Source: an uncultured Butyrivibrio sp. (GTDB lineage Bacteria; Bacillota; Clostridia; Lachnospirales; Lachnospiraceae). Taken from it: a DNA stretch of 64,000 nucleotides. Under the pieces are notes generated by a model. That model was not told where the DNA came from. It did not search any database and saw only the letters and a list, made by a program, of their open reading frames with translations. How positions within the stretch are numbered: position 1 is the stretch's first letter; every line of letters starts with the position of its first letter. Positions 55,819 through 64,000 of the stretch are shown here, piece after piece. The stretch is from positions 31,553 through 95,552 of the forward strand of contig CAMNEA010000003.1 of NCBI GenBank assembly GCA_946536145.1, read 5' to 3'. The position numbers were made by a program, and so were the translations under genes.

Positions 55819-58119
55819 ATGTGTATCAGTGAACAAAAGGCTGAAAATAGGACGAGTAAGAGGGGGCTGTTTGCCGCCGCAATAATAATGATGGTCCTCA
55901 TATTTGCGGCAATGCCGGTAAAGACTTTTGCGGCGACCGAGCAGGAAAGGTATGAAGCTGAAGTAAAGAAGATCCTTTCCGGGATGAACAAAAACTGGAA
56001 AAAGGTGGAGAAGCTCTTTTATATTCACGATTATATTGTAACGCATACTGAATATGGCGGCGGACATTTTGCATATGACGCTATATTACGTCACAAGGCG
56101 GTTTGTTCGGGATATGCCGCTGCGTTCAAGGATCTTTCGAACAGGGCGGGGATTCCTGCAGTAATCGTTGGCAGTGATACTATGAGTCACGCTTGGAACG
56201 CTGTTAAGTTAAATGGCAAGTGGTATTATATTGACTGTACCTTCGATGACCCGATTGGCCCTACAAATCCTCAGTTTTGCAAGCATGAAAATTTCCTTCG
56301 AAGCGAAGCCGGAATGCGCAAGACTAACCATCATGGTAAGTTTGATTCAATTGGGCCCAATGGAGAGCGCATAAAATGTACGGATACTACCTATGAAAAG
56401 ATGGGATGGGTAAGTGCACTGAATATTCCTGTGACCCTGCTTTCCGACGGAATAGCTTATTATGATACCGACAGCTGTAATCTCTATACATATGACTGCA
56501 GATCTAAAAAGTCAAGGAAGGTTAAAAACCTTGAGAAGGAATCAGGCAGAAAAGAATCAGGCAATGTTTATTATGGTGATAAGATAACACTTACCGGGGC
56601 CGGCAAAAATGTCTTTGTCGGTACAGGAGATGCGATTTATTATCACAAATATGGCACGTCTGTTTTTAGGAGGATATATGTACTGAGTGAGCAGGAGAGA
56701 AAACTCGGAGTCATATCTCATCTGAAAATGGTGGGAAACTCGCTCCGATATAATCTGGGAGATGAACAAAGCAGCACGGATAAGTATTTTGACAAGTCAA
56801 AAGTTCACGCGGCGGATTACATATCTGTAAAAAAAGCCGTGAAAATGACAGCGCCAAAGTTAGAAATTAAAGGCAGCGACTCTAAAACCTTAATGGTGGG
56901 GGAGAGTATAGAACTGGAAACTGACACGATCGACATAAATAATCCGGTGTGGAAAAGCGATAACCCTTCTGTGGCAACAGTAAATAATGGAAAAGTTACA
57001 GCCAAAAATCCCGGAGCATGTCTGATCACCGTAAGTGAAGGCAAAATCTGTGACTCATGTGTGATAATTGTCAAAAGCACTGAGCAGGATGTATATCAGG
57101 AGCCGGTGGATCCTATAGATGCGGCGGGGGAGAGTGACTCAGAATGGCTAAACGATTATGATTTTTACATCAGACAGTACTACAGGGAGGATCTGCTGTA
57201 TCTTGACCGGTACCATGGTGATGCGAGCAGCCTCACAGTGCCATCAACTGCGATTTACCAGGAAAAGAAATACAGGGTTGTGGTAACCTCAGGTTTTATC
57301 GGCGCGGATACTAAAGTTCAAAAGCTCAGCTTTACGAAGGGCGTTATCATTGAAACGCAGTGGAATGCTTTTCTTGCTTCCGGAAGTCAGACGCTACGAA
57401 GCATTGACCTTAGAGGCTGTGTGATGGACAGATCGGAAACTCTTTTCATCGCGAGGAATTGCCCAAAGCTGCAGTCGATAAATATGAAAGGCATGGATAT
57501 GAGCAGACTGCGTGTCTTTGTATCGGAGGGTTGTGGTGCAATAGATACTATCGTGATGCCAAAGTATGCATACATATTTTACTTTGAGAATGGCACAAGT
57601 CTTCGGATTTATGACAACGGAGAATATGGCAGCACCCCGTATGGATACCTTATTCATTCTTATCCGGTAAATAAGACGCTTAAAAAGCTGCCCAAAGTTG
57701 CGAAAAAAGGTAAGCAGTTTAGCATCAGCGGAATAACCTATAAGGTGACAAACACTTCAATGCCGAGCGTTGCGGTTGTCAAAATAAAAGGCAGCCGGGC
57801 TGATATACCGGCAATGGTGACATACAAGGGCATAAAGTACTGGGTAAGAAGCATCGGAGCCGGCGCTGCATCAGGCAATACTTCGCTTAAGCAGGTTACA
57901 ATAGGCAGTGCAGTAACAGGTATCGGATCAAAGGCGTTTTATAAATGCAAAAATCTGACAACAATAAAAGTGAAGTCGGGAGTTATCACAAAGATCAGCG
58001 CAAAAGCGCTTTCGGGAACATATAAAAAAGCTTCTGTCGACGTACCTGATGACTGCACTTCGAATTATAAAAAAATGCTGAAAAAGGCAGGCTTATCTAC
58101 AAAAGCTAAAGTAAAATGA
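55819..58119 (+). CDS. Secreted transglutaminase-like protein with BIG2 and leucine-rich BspA-like parts
   Basis: A 766-aa exported protein. Signal peptide aa ~15-45 (FAAAIIMMVLIFAAMPVKTF). Transglutaminase/protease core: Cys near aa 96 in HKAVCSGYAAAF, His in MSHAWNAV and Asp in YYIDCTFDD, so the triad is intact. A BIG2 Ig-like domain follows (NNPVWKSDNPSVATVNNGKV), then two BspA-like leucine-rich stretches, the last with VTIGSAVTGIGSKAFYKCKN. ATG at 55819 has GGGAGG; the track's 55795 start is upstream of it. It may cross-link or cleave surface proteins; the substrate is unknown. Confidence 0.85.
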   Translation: MCISEQKAENRTSKRGLFAAAIIMMVLIFAAMPVKTFAATEQERYEAEVKKILSGMNKNWKKVEKLFYIHDYIVTHTEYGGGHFAYDAILRHKAVCSGYAAAFKDLSNRAGIPAVIVGSDTMSHAWNAVKLNGKWYYIDCTFDDPIGPTNPQFCKHENFLRSEAGMRKTNHHGKFDSIGPNGERIKCTDTTYEKMGWVSALNIPVTLLSDGIAYYDTDSCNLYTYDCRSKKSRKVKNLEKESGRKESGNVYYGDKITLTGAGKNVFVGTGDAIYYHKYGTSVFRRIYVLSEQERKLGVISHLKMVGNSLRYNLGDEQSSTDKYFDKSKVHAADYISVKKAVKMTAPKLEIKGSDSKTLMVGESIELETDTIDINNPVWKSDNPSVATVNNGKVTAKNPGACLITVSEGKICDSCVIIVKSTEQDVYQEPVDPIDAAGESDSEWLNDYDFYIRQYYREDLLYLDRYHGDASSLTVPSTAIYQEKKYRVVVTSGFIGADTKVQKLSFTKGVIIETQWNAFLASGSQTLRSIDLRGCVMDRSETLFIARNCPKLQSINMKGMDMSRLRVFVSEGCGAIDTIVMPKYAYIFYFENGTSLRIYDNGEYGSTPYGYLIHSYPVNKTLKKLPKVAKKGKQFSISGITYKVTNTSMPSVAVVKIKGSRADIPAMVTYKGIKYWVRSIGAGAASGNTSLKQVTIGSAVTGIGSKAFYKCKNLTTIKVKSGVITKISAKALSGTYKKASVDVPDDCTSNYKKMLKKAGLSTKAKVK

Positions 58120-58140
58120 GACCGCCAACAGGAGAAAGAT

Positions 58141-59196
58141 ATGTTCAGTAAGACATTAAAGATAGGAAAGAGAACTGTAGGAGAGGGAGAGCCCTGCTTT
58201 ATCGTGGCTGAGCTCTCCGGCAATCACAACGGGGACTATAATAGGGCTATAGGGATAATCCACGCGGCCAAAGAGGCAGGAGCCGATGCGATAAAGCTTC
58301 AGACCTACACTGCCGATACCATAACCATAGACTGTGACAAGCCCTGGTTCATGACACCGGGGGACGGGCTCTGGGCCGGGAGGACTCTTCACGATCTCTA
58401 CGAGGAGGCCTACACTCCCTGGGAGTGGCACGAAGGCCTTATGAATGAGGCCAAAAAGCTTGGAATGGAAGCTTTCTCATCGCCCTTTGACCCGACGGCT
58501 GTTGACTACCTTGAAAATCTGAATGTCCCGGCATACAAGATTGCGAGCTTTGAGATCAATGACATTCCTCTTATCAGGAAGATAGCAAGGCTGCACAAAC
58601 CGATCATATTTGCCACAGGCATAGCTTACGAGGAGGACATCGACCTCGCCCTTGATACCTGCAGACAGGAGGGCAATGAGGATGTGATACTTCTTAAGTG
58701 CGTGAGCGCATACCCAACGCCCTACAATCTTGTGAACCTTCGTATGATTAAGGGACTTTCCGATAAATACGACTGCCTCGTGGGACTTTCGGATCACACT
58801 CCGGGAAGCGTCATACCGACGGGAAGCATACCCTTTGGAGTGAGTATGATCGAGAAGCACCTTACACTCGATCGCAGCGCGGGAGGAGTTGACGACGCAT
58901 TTTCCATGGAGCCATCTGAATTTGCGGAGATGGTCAGAAACGTGCGCATCATGGAAGAGGCTCTTGGCAGTTATGAGTATCATCTGACTGATAAACAGGT
59001 AGCTGAGAGAAAGCTCTCGAGATCATTATTTGTGGTAAAAGACATAAAGAAGGGCGAGACAATAACCGAAGAAAATGTAAGATCGATACGGCCGGGAAAC
59101 GGGATGCATACCAAACACTACGAAGAGGTGCTCGGAAGAGTTGCCGCAAAGGATCTGGAAAAGGGAACCCCCTTAAGTTTTGATCTTTTGGCATAG
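58141..59196 (+). CDS. pseI: Pseudaminic acid synthase PseI
   Basis: A 351-aa NeuB-family enzyme that condenses a 2,4-diacetamido-trideoxy hexose with phosphoenolpyruvate. FIVAELSGNHNGD and AIKLQTYTADTITID open the barrel; LTLDRSAGGVDDAFSMEP is closer to PseI than to NeuB sialic-acid synthases. The C-terminal antifreeze-like SAF domain is present (SLFVVKDIKKGETITEENVR). CAGGAGAAAG precedes the ATG. The CMP-activating PseF is not in the window. Confidence 0.9.
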   Translation: MFSKTLKIGKRTVGEGEPCFIVAELSGNHNGDYNRAIGIIHAAKEAGADAIKLQTYTADTITIDCDKPWFMTPGDGLWAGRTLHDLYEEAYTPWEWHEGLMNEAKKLGMEAFSSPFDPTAVDYLENLNVPAYKIASFEINDIPLIRKIARLHKPIIFATGIAYEEDIDLALDTCRQEGNEDVILLKCVSAYPTPYNLVNLRMIKGLSDKYDCLVGLSDHTPGSVIPTGSIPFGVSMIEKHLTLDRSAGGVDDAFSMEPSEFAEMVRNVRIMEEALGSYEYHLTDKQVAERKLSRSLFVVKDIKKGETITEENVRSIRPGNGMHTKHYEEVLGRVAAKDLEKGTPLSFDLLA

Positions 59197-59253
59197 AGGT
59201 TTAACGTTATATGCAGGCAACTGCAAAAACACAACTTGAAAGGAAGGTGCAGG

Positions 59254-60588
59254 ATGAATACTTTATCTGATATGGCTCGGGGCGGGTCATACTTAATTGA
59301 TCTGCTGACATTCTTTTTGACTTCGGCAGGCTACTATAAGATTTTTGAGAAATGCGGCGTTAAACAGATATATGCACTGATACCCTTTGTCAGGGATTAC
59401 CAGATAGGGCGCTGCGCAGACAGGGAAGACGACGGCAAAGAGCTGGCGGTACTTGCAGCGTTTCTGGCTGTGGTATATTTTCCGATGCAGTTTTTGCAAT
59501 ACAATAATAAGCTGCTTATTATTGTGATGATCCCGTACATTGCTCTTCAGATCGCGCGTCTGATGCTGCATATAAGGGTTTATCTCGGACTGATAAAGGT
59601 CTTTGAAAAAAAGAAGCTGTGGCTCCTTGGATTTCTGTTCATCGAAGGTCCTGTATGCATCCTCTGGGGATTTTCGGATAAATTTATGCCAAACAAAAAA
59701 GTACAGAACTTTTCGGACCAGGGCGGCGCAAGGGAGACCGGTGCTGTTGTGGATACAATGGAGGACGGGCTTACTGTCAATATTGACAAGAGGACGGCAG
59801 TCGAGTTCTTCAGGAGAAAGACTCTTTTAAAGGACATACACCTGAGCATACCCAAAGGGCACATGGTGCTGCTGCTCGGTGGATCAGGCGCAGGCAAGAC
59901 AACCTTTGTGAACGCGGTTACGGGATATGAGAAAGCAGATGCCAAAATTGAGCTTGGCACACGCGATGTATATGAGGAATACGGCCAGATGATGTATGAC
60001 ATAGGTTTTGTGCCTCAGCAGGACCTGATGAGGGGCAATGACACTGTTATGCTCACGCTCTCCGATGCCGCTACACTGCGGCTTCCTTCCAGCGTCTCCT
60101 TTATTGAGAGGAAGAAGAGGATTGATGAGGTCCTTGACCAGTTCGGACTTGCCGCTGTTAAGAACAATCTGGTTGAGAAGCTCTCGGGAGGCCAGAGAAA
60201 GAGGCTTTCAATCGCGATGGAGTTCATTTCGGATCCCACACTATTTATCCTTGACGAACCGGACTCGGGACTCGACGGAGTTGTTGCCAGAGGACTCTTT
60301 GAGAAGCTGCGGGCGATCGCGGACGAAGGCAAGATCGTGGTCGTTATAACACATACTCCGGACAGGGTAATAGATCTTTTTGATGACGTTATTGTCCTGG
60401 CAAAGGATTCAACAAGGACAGGGCGTCTTGCCTACTACGGACCTGTGAGTGAGGCCTACGATTTCTTTGGCAAGAAGTCTATGGAGGAGATCCTTCTCTC
60501 CGTCAATCAGAAGGACGAGGGCGGTGAAGGAAAAGCCGATGAATTTGTTGGCAAGTACGCTGATCGCATAAATGGAAAGGTGGGCTGA
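59254..60588 (+). CDS. ABCG-type ABC ATPase with N-terminal membrane domain
   Basis: A 444-aa fusion. Aa 1-150 has four hydrophobic stretches resembling DUF5684-type membrane domains (YYKIFEKCGVKQIYALIPFV; LLIIVMIPYIALQIARLMLH). Aa about 170-440 is an ABC ATPase: LLGGSGAGKTTFVNAVTGYE, signature LSGGQRKRLSIAMEF and Walker B FILDEPDSGLDG, all in ABCG/White style. ATG at 59254 follows AAAGGAAGG. The next gene encodes its permease. The substrate is likely a glycan precursor or related molecule, by context only. Confidence 0.85.
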   Translation: MNTLSDMARGGSYLIDLLTFFLTSAGYYKIFEKCGVKQIYALIPFVRDYQIGRCADREDDGKELAVLAAFLAVVYFPMQFLQYNNKLLIIVMIPYIALQIARLMLHIRVYLGLIKVFEKKKLWLLGFLFIEGPVCILWGFSDKFMPNKKVQNFSDQGGARETGAVVDTMEDGLTVNIDKRTAVEFFRRKTLLKDIHLSIPKGHMVLLLGGSGAGKTTFVNAVTGYEKADAKIELGTRDVYEEYGQMMYDIGFVPQQDLMRGNDTVMLTLSDAATLRLPSSVSFIERKKRIDEVLDQFGLAAVKNNLVEKLSGGQRKRLSIAMEFISDPTLFILDEPDSGLDGVVARGLFEKLRAIADEGKIVVVITHTPDRVIDLFDDVIVLAKDSTRTGRLAYYGPVSEAYDFFGKKSMEEILLSVNQKDEGGEGKADEFVGKYADRINGKVG

Positions 60589-60592
60589 CGGC

Positions 60593-61537
60593 ATGGAAAA
60601 GACTCAGAAAATGCATAGGGGCCGATTTTCACAGGCCATAATATATCTCGGCAAACTATTTCGCATGTTCTTGTTTCAGAGCGACTGGAAGGTGCTTCCC
60701 ATGTCAGCGGTGATCGCGGGACTTGTGTGCGTGGCGGTCGGATCAAACATGTACAAGACCATGGAAGGAACTCAGATGGGGTGCTTTGCCCTTTCCTGTG
60801 TATGTATCTGGAACGGGTTCTTTAATTCAATCCAGGTCATCTGCCGAGAGAGAGCTATAGTAAAGAGGGAGCACAGATCAGGTCTTCATATTACGTCGTA
60901 TCTTGCGGCACACATGATCTACCAGGCGATGCTATGCGCTCTTCAGGTGGTGATCATGATAGTGGTGTGCCAGGCAATGAATGTCACACTGCCGTCAAAG
61001 CCGCTCGTAATACCCTGGAAGCTGGCAGATTTTGCTGTCACATTATTCCTTATCACTTACTGTGCTGATATGCTTGCGCTTTTGATCTCTTCATTTTCAA
61101 AGACAACTACGGCTGCGATGACGATAATGCCGTTTCTTCTTATTGTGCAGCTGTTGTTTTCGGGCGGATTCTTCTCGCTTCCCAAGGAGGCACAGCCATT
61201 TACTAATATGACTGCGACAAAGTGGGGACTCACAGCGTTGTGCTCAGTCGGCGACTACAATTCGCTTCCCATGGTGAGCATCTGGAACAATGCCCTCAAG
61301 ATGAAGAACGTGGAGGTCGAGGGCGAAAAGCCAATCGAAGAGGCCTTCGTTTACCTCGAAGAGAACAACATGAAGGAGCAGTTTCTCATGCAGTCCGCGC
61401 AGCATAATCAGAAACCGGAGTATAATTTTGACGACGATATTGTCTATAGCTGCTGGCTCTGGCTGCTTATGTGGACCTGTGTCTATGTGATAGCATCGGT
61501 CGTTATTCTGGAGTTTATTGACAAGGATAAGAGGTAA
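60593..61537 (+). CDS. ABCG-type ABC-2 permease
   Basis: A 314-aa membrane protein with about six segments and the ABCG permease feature ICRERAIVKREHRSGLHITS (connecting helix before the second segment). A long outside loop (about aa 215-285) precedes the last segment. It is 4 bp after the ATPase stop. I chose ATG at 60593 because AAAGGTGG lies at good spacing; the track's start at 60572 overlaps the ATPase. Confidence 0.85.
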   Translation: MEKTQKMHRGRFSQAIIYLGKLFRMFLFQSDWKVLPMSAVIAGLVCVAVGSNMYKTMEGTQMGCFALSCVCIWNGFFNSIQVICRERAIVKREHRSGLHITSYLAAHMIYQAMLCALQVVIMIVVCQAMNVTLPSKPLVIPWKLADFAVTLFLITYCADMLALLISSFSKTTTAAMTIMPFLLIVQLLFSGGFFSLPKEAQPFTNMTATKWGLTALCSVGDYNSLPMVSIWNNALKMKNVEVEGEKPIEEAFVYLEENNMKEQFLMQSAQHNQKPEYNFDDDIVYSCWLWLLMWTCVYVIASVVILEFIDKDKR

Positions 61538-61549
61538 TAGTTAAGCGGT

Positions 61550-62731
61550 ATGACAGGTATACGTGCAGATGCAAACAGTATAATAGCGAGCGGTCACGTG
61601 ATGAGATGCATCACGATCGCAAGGCAGATAGTGGCACTTGGAAAAAGTGTCACTTTCTTTGTTGCGGATAATGAATCTCTGTCGCTTGTCAATGAATTTG
61701 GCGCCGATATAAGCAATATGGAGATCGTGGTTCTTGGATCTGACTGGCAGGATCTGGAAGGAGAGATCCCTCTTTTGAAAAAAGAGCTTTCTGAGAGGAG
61801 GATCAAGACTCTTCTTGTGGATTCATATAAGGTCACTAAGAATTATTTCAGGGAGCTGTCAAAGGTCTGCGAAGTTGCATATATGGATGACCTTGGCGAA
61901 GAGGCATACCCTGTGGATGTACTTATCAATTACAGCGGCTACTACGACATGATAGGCTATGAGAAACTATATGAGGGTGTTAAAAACAGGGAGGGGAATC
62001 CTGTAAAGATGCTGCTTGGCCTAATGTATGCGCCGCTTCGGGAGCAGTTCTATGGTGCGGCGTTATCAAGGGAGCAAGTAAGTAAAGACAGCGGCTCATA
62101 CGAAGCTGTATCCGGTTCCCGGGAAAAAGAGAGCAGGGGTGGTGCTTCTCACAATCTTAATATACTCCTTACGGCAGGAGGTGCTGACATGCATGGCATG
62201 CTTATTGGCGTCCTTGATGAACTGGAAAAGAGGGGAATTGTTACAGATACTAAAAGCGCTGTAACTGTTCACGTTGTCATTGGAAGCCTTGTCAGAAATG
62301 CGGATGAAATAAGGACCTTCGCCGATAAACACTCCCGCGTTTACATTCACGAAAAAGTAAAAAACATGGCGGAGCTGATGCGCTCCTGCGATCTTGCCAT
62401 TGCGGCAGCGGGTACAATGCTGACTGAGTGTGCAGCCATCCTGCTGCCTGTTATTTTCTATCAGGTTGCGGATAATCAGAAATATAATGTTAAGTTCTGG
62501 CAAAGGTGCGGCGGAATGGTCTTTGCGGGAGATGTATCATCCGGAAAAGATAGGGAAAGGCAGATGGTGATCTCAAATGTCTGTGATAAAATAAGAGATA
62601 TCGATTCAGACAGTACAATTCTTGATACCATGAAAAGAGCACTATCAGGTATCACAGACGGAAGAGGTGCTAAAAGAATTGCCACGGCACTGCTAGGCAA
62701 TACGCATGCACAGGAAACGGTCTTTAAATGA
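61550..62731 (+). CDS. pseG: UDP-2,4-diacetamido-2,4,6-trideoxy-beta-L-altropyranose hydrolase PseG
   Basis: A 393-aa GT-B-fold hydrolase that removes UDP before the PseI step. It has the catalytic-region His in ASGHVMRCITIA (H16), VDSYKVTKNYF, VLINYSG, NILLTAGGADMHG, IAAAGTMLTECAA. An extra low-complexity segment (aa about 173-205, Ser/Glu/Gly-rich) lies between the two halves. It closes the glycan operon, 12 bp after the permease gene. Confidence 0.9.
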   Translation: MTGIRADANSIIASGHVMRCITIARQIVALGKSVTFFVADNESLSLVNEFGADISNMEIVVLGSDWQDLEGEIPLLKKELSERRIKTLLVDSYKVTKNYFRELSKVCEVAYMDDLGEEAYPVDVLINYSGYYDMIGYEKLYEGVKNREGNPVKMLLGLMYAPLREQFYGAALSREQVSKDSGSYEAVSGSREKESRGGASHNLNILLTAGGADMHGMLIGVLDELEKRGIVTDTKSAVTVHVVIGSLVRNADEIRTFADKHSRVYIHEKVKNMAELMRSCDLAIAAAGTMLTECAAILLPVIFYQVADNQKYNVKFWQRCGGMVFAGDVSSGKDRERQMVISNVCDKIRDIDSDSTILDTMKRALSGITDGRGAKRIATALLGNTHAQETVFK

Positions 62732-62764
62732 AAGTCAGAGTAATATTGACCTGTTAAGATTTAT

Positions 62765-62813
62765 ATTGATAGAGGCGACCGAAAGGCCGCCTCAATTGAT
62801 AAAGTTTTTTTTA
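62765..62813 (+). terminator. Terminator of the pseI-pseG unit
   Basis: GAGGCG-A-CC / GG-C-CGCCTC with a GAAA loop, extended by weaker pairs, then TTTTTTTT 11 nt further on. Convergent with the next gene. Confidence 0.65.
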
Positions 62814-62818
62814 ATATG

Positions 62819-63493
62819 TCAACTCTTTTTCGGAGTGTGGGTAAAGCCACAGTCGTAGAACATCAAAAAGGCATCGCCCGTTTTGGTATTTCTGTATTTA
62901 ATAACAAGCCTCTCGCCTTTTTTTACGCTGATCTTCCCACCGTTTTTAAAAGGTTTCAGAGTGGGATCGTGATTCCAGTCCCTGTCCTTAAACTTATATA
63001 AGTCTGTTACCCGCCAGTTTTTCTTTGTGGTGATGCTTATCTTACCGCTTAGTGCTTCACCGGATTCATGTATCCAGGCGTTTCCCTTGAAATATTGCCT
63101 GCCGTTTATCTTTATGCTGCTGACAGGACTCGTGTATGCTTTTGGCTTCATAACGATATCCGTGGTGTGCTTGGTACCGTTGATCTTCTCAGATACACGT
63201 ATGTGGGCAGGGAGCTTTTTCTTAAATCTGAAGGTGATTATATACTTGGGACGTCCCTTTATACTTTTGTTGAGAATCTTTACGTCTGCGACATTCGGCG
63301 TGAGGTTCTTTTTGAGCGTGGTAGGAAATGCAGTATAGAGACGGGCGTAGTGAGACGGCTCGTTCATCGTGCCGGTAAATCCTACCTGCTGCGTGTAGGT
63401 CCGTATCCGGACACTTGCCTGTGCGTCAACGGACATGGAAAAAACAATAAATAGTGCTGCCAATACTGAAATAAGTCTTGTAATTCTTTTCAT
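62819..63493 (-). CDS. Secreted protein of unknown function
   Basis: A 224-aa protein with a clear signal peptide (RLISVLAALFIVFSMSVDAQA, cleavage after AQA) and a basic, beta-rich mature part (YTSPVSSIKINGRQYFKGNA; KKNWRVTDLYKFKDRDWNHD). GGGGGATCAG precedes the ATG. I do not recognise the family. It lies at the edge of the glycan region next to the second CATG repeat. Confidence 0.75.
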   Translation of the reverse strand: MKRITRLISVLAALFIVFSMSVDAQASVRIRTYTQQVGFTGTMNEPSHYARLYTAFPTTLKKNLTPNVADVKILNKSIKGRPKYIITFRFKKKLPAHIRVSEKINGTKHTTDIVMKPKAYTSPVSSIKINGRQYFKGNAWIHESGEALSGKISITTKKNWRVTDLYKFKDRDWNHDPTLKPFKNGGKISVKKGERLVIKYRNTKTGDAFLMFYDCGFTHTPKKS

Positions 63494-63602
63494 TACTCTG
63501 ATCCCCCATCAGTAAGATTTATAATAGGCGCATTCATAACTACAACCATTCGCCTTTCATATTTGTATATAATCTCATAATCTTTGATTTCAGTAAACTA
63601 TA

Positions 63603-63634
63603 GATTATTGAATTTCCTCAGAAATTCAATAATC
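63603..63634. repeat. 14-bp perfect hairpin, followed by two shorter ones
   Basis: GATTATTGAATTTC / GAAATTCAATAATC with a CTCA loop. CCTGCC-AAA-GGCAGG (63671-63685) and ACCCGCA-GGC-TGCGGGT (63708-63724) follow. The last stem borrows the first bases of the CATG repeat. No gene is seen from 63494 to the window end. Confidence 0.7.
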
Positions 63635-63715
63635 GTAGTGGACCAGATCCTCGCAAAGCTAGGAGCGTGTCCTGCCAAAGGCAGGATTCTTGAATGATAT
63701 TGCAGAGACCCGCAG

Positions 63716-63952
63716 GCTGCGGGTTTCGTGGAACATGATATGAGCATCAAACATGCCACAGGCGATAACTGACTGAAAACATGTATGAATAAGCACTCGC
63801 TAAACATGTTTATTTTCTTTTTTCTCCCTGGCATGCTTTTGTAAACATGCTTTTTGAAATAAATGTTTTGGGCATGTACTATAGAGCTTATAAACTACAC
63901 GCGCCGAGAAAAAATCGTATAAAAACATGTATTTTTCTATTTTTTCATACAT
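63716..63952. repeat. Direct repeat, copy 2 (copy 1 at 45580-45817)
   Basis: About 98% identical to copy 1 across 237 bp. Beyond 63952 the sequences diverge. CATG occurs eight times in it. It lacks the diverged tandem neighbours found beside copy 1. Confidence 0.95.
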
Positions 63953-64000
63953 TTTTGAATCAAAGATTCAAAAATGCCGCAAACAAGCCATCCTAATGCG

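Overview
The window looks like the chromosome of a motile, anaerobic Lachnospiraceae bacterium (Clostridia). Butyrivibrio or a close relative is my best guess, but the genus is inferred. The reasons are the Firmicutes order hrcA-grpE-dnaK-dnaJ-prmA-rsmE under a perfect CIRCE element, the mtaB-ireB-ruvX-DUF1292-RNase J run, a type III glutamine synthetase, strong Shine-Dalgarno sites with many TTG/GTG starts, a DUF6465 protein, a YjfB-type motility protein with a SigD-like promoter, and secreted transglutaminase/BIG2/leucine-rich proteins.

Bases 1 to about 44,400 are mostly core genome. In order they hold: mfd (5' end cut by the window), an aminotransferase, a PAP2 phosphatase and a Lys/Ala-rich DUF6465 protein; the heat-shock block; translation and tRNA-modification genes (prmA, rsmE, a NifZ-type cysteine desulfurase with thiI, mtaB); the ireB-ruvX-RNase J block; an MltG-like fragment, an O-methyltransferase and a U32 peptidase; glnN followed by tRNA-Gln(CUG); an acyl-ACP thioesterase, cvfB and a CPBP protease; a periplasmic binding protein translationally coupled to a membrane diguanylate cyclase; yjfB; a PucR-type regulator; a hairpin-rich repeat array; ftsE-ftsX-M23 hydrolase-CtpA; a PP2C phosphatase/Ser-Thr kinase pair; and uvrB-uvrA with a candidate LexA box. 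A convergent AraC regulator closes this part.

From about 44,500 the character changes. There are decayed genes (a secreted Ig-like protein, an M13 peptidase, a cystatin-like fragment), several families of intergenic repeats, and then a surface-glycan region. That region has a Wzz-like protein, an EpsG-type polymerase, a large membrane protein, a PseA/WbpG-like amidotransferase, a GT52-like transferase on an apparently leaderless message, a PseH-like acetyltransferase, a secreted transglutaminase, PseI, an ABCG-type exporter pair and PseG. Together they point to making and using a pseudaminic-acid-type nonulosonate, but PseB, PseC and PseF are not in the window, so the pathway must be completed elsewhere.

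The most striking unexplained structure is a CATG-dense repeat of about 238 bp. It occurs at about 45.6 kb and again, almost identical and in the same orientation, at about 63.7 kb, bracketing the whole accessory glycan region. Diverged tandem copies lie beside the first one. No transposase or integrase is visible. Three other repeat families (24-nt palindromic, 84-bp tandem, about 112-bp tandem with GNRA-loop hairpins) are also present. All annotation is by reading alone; no database search was run.
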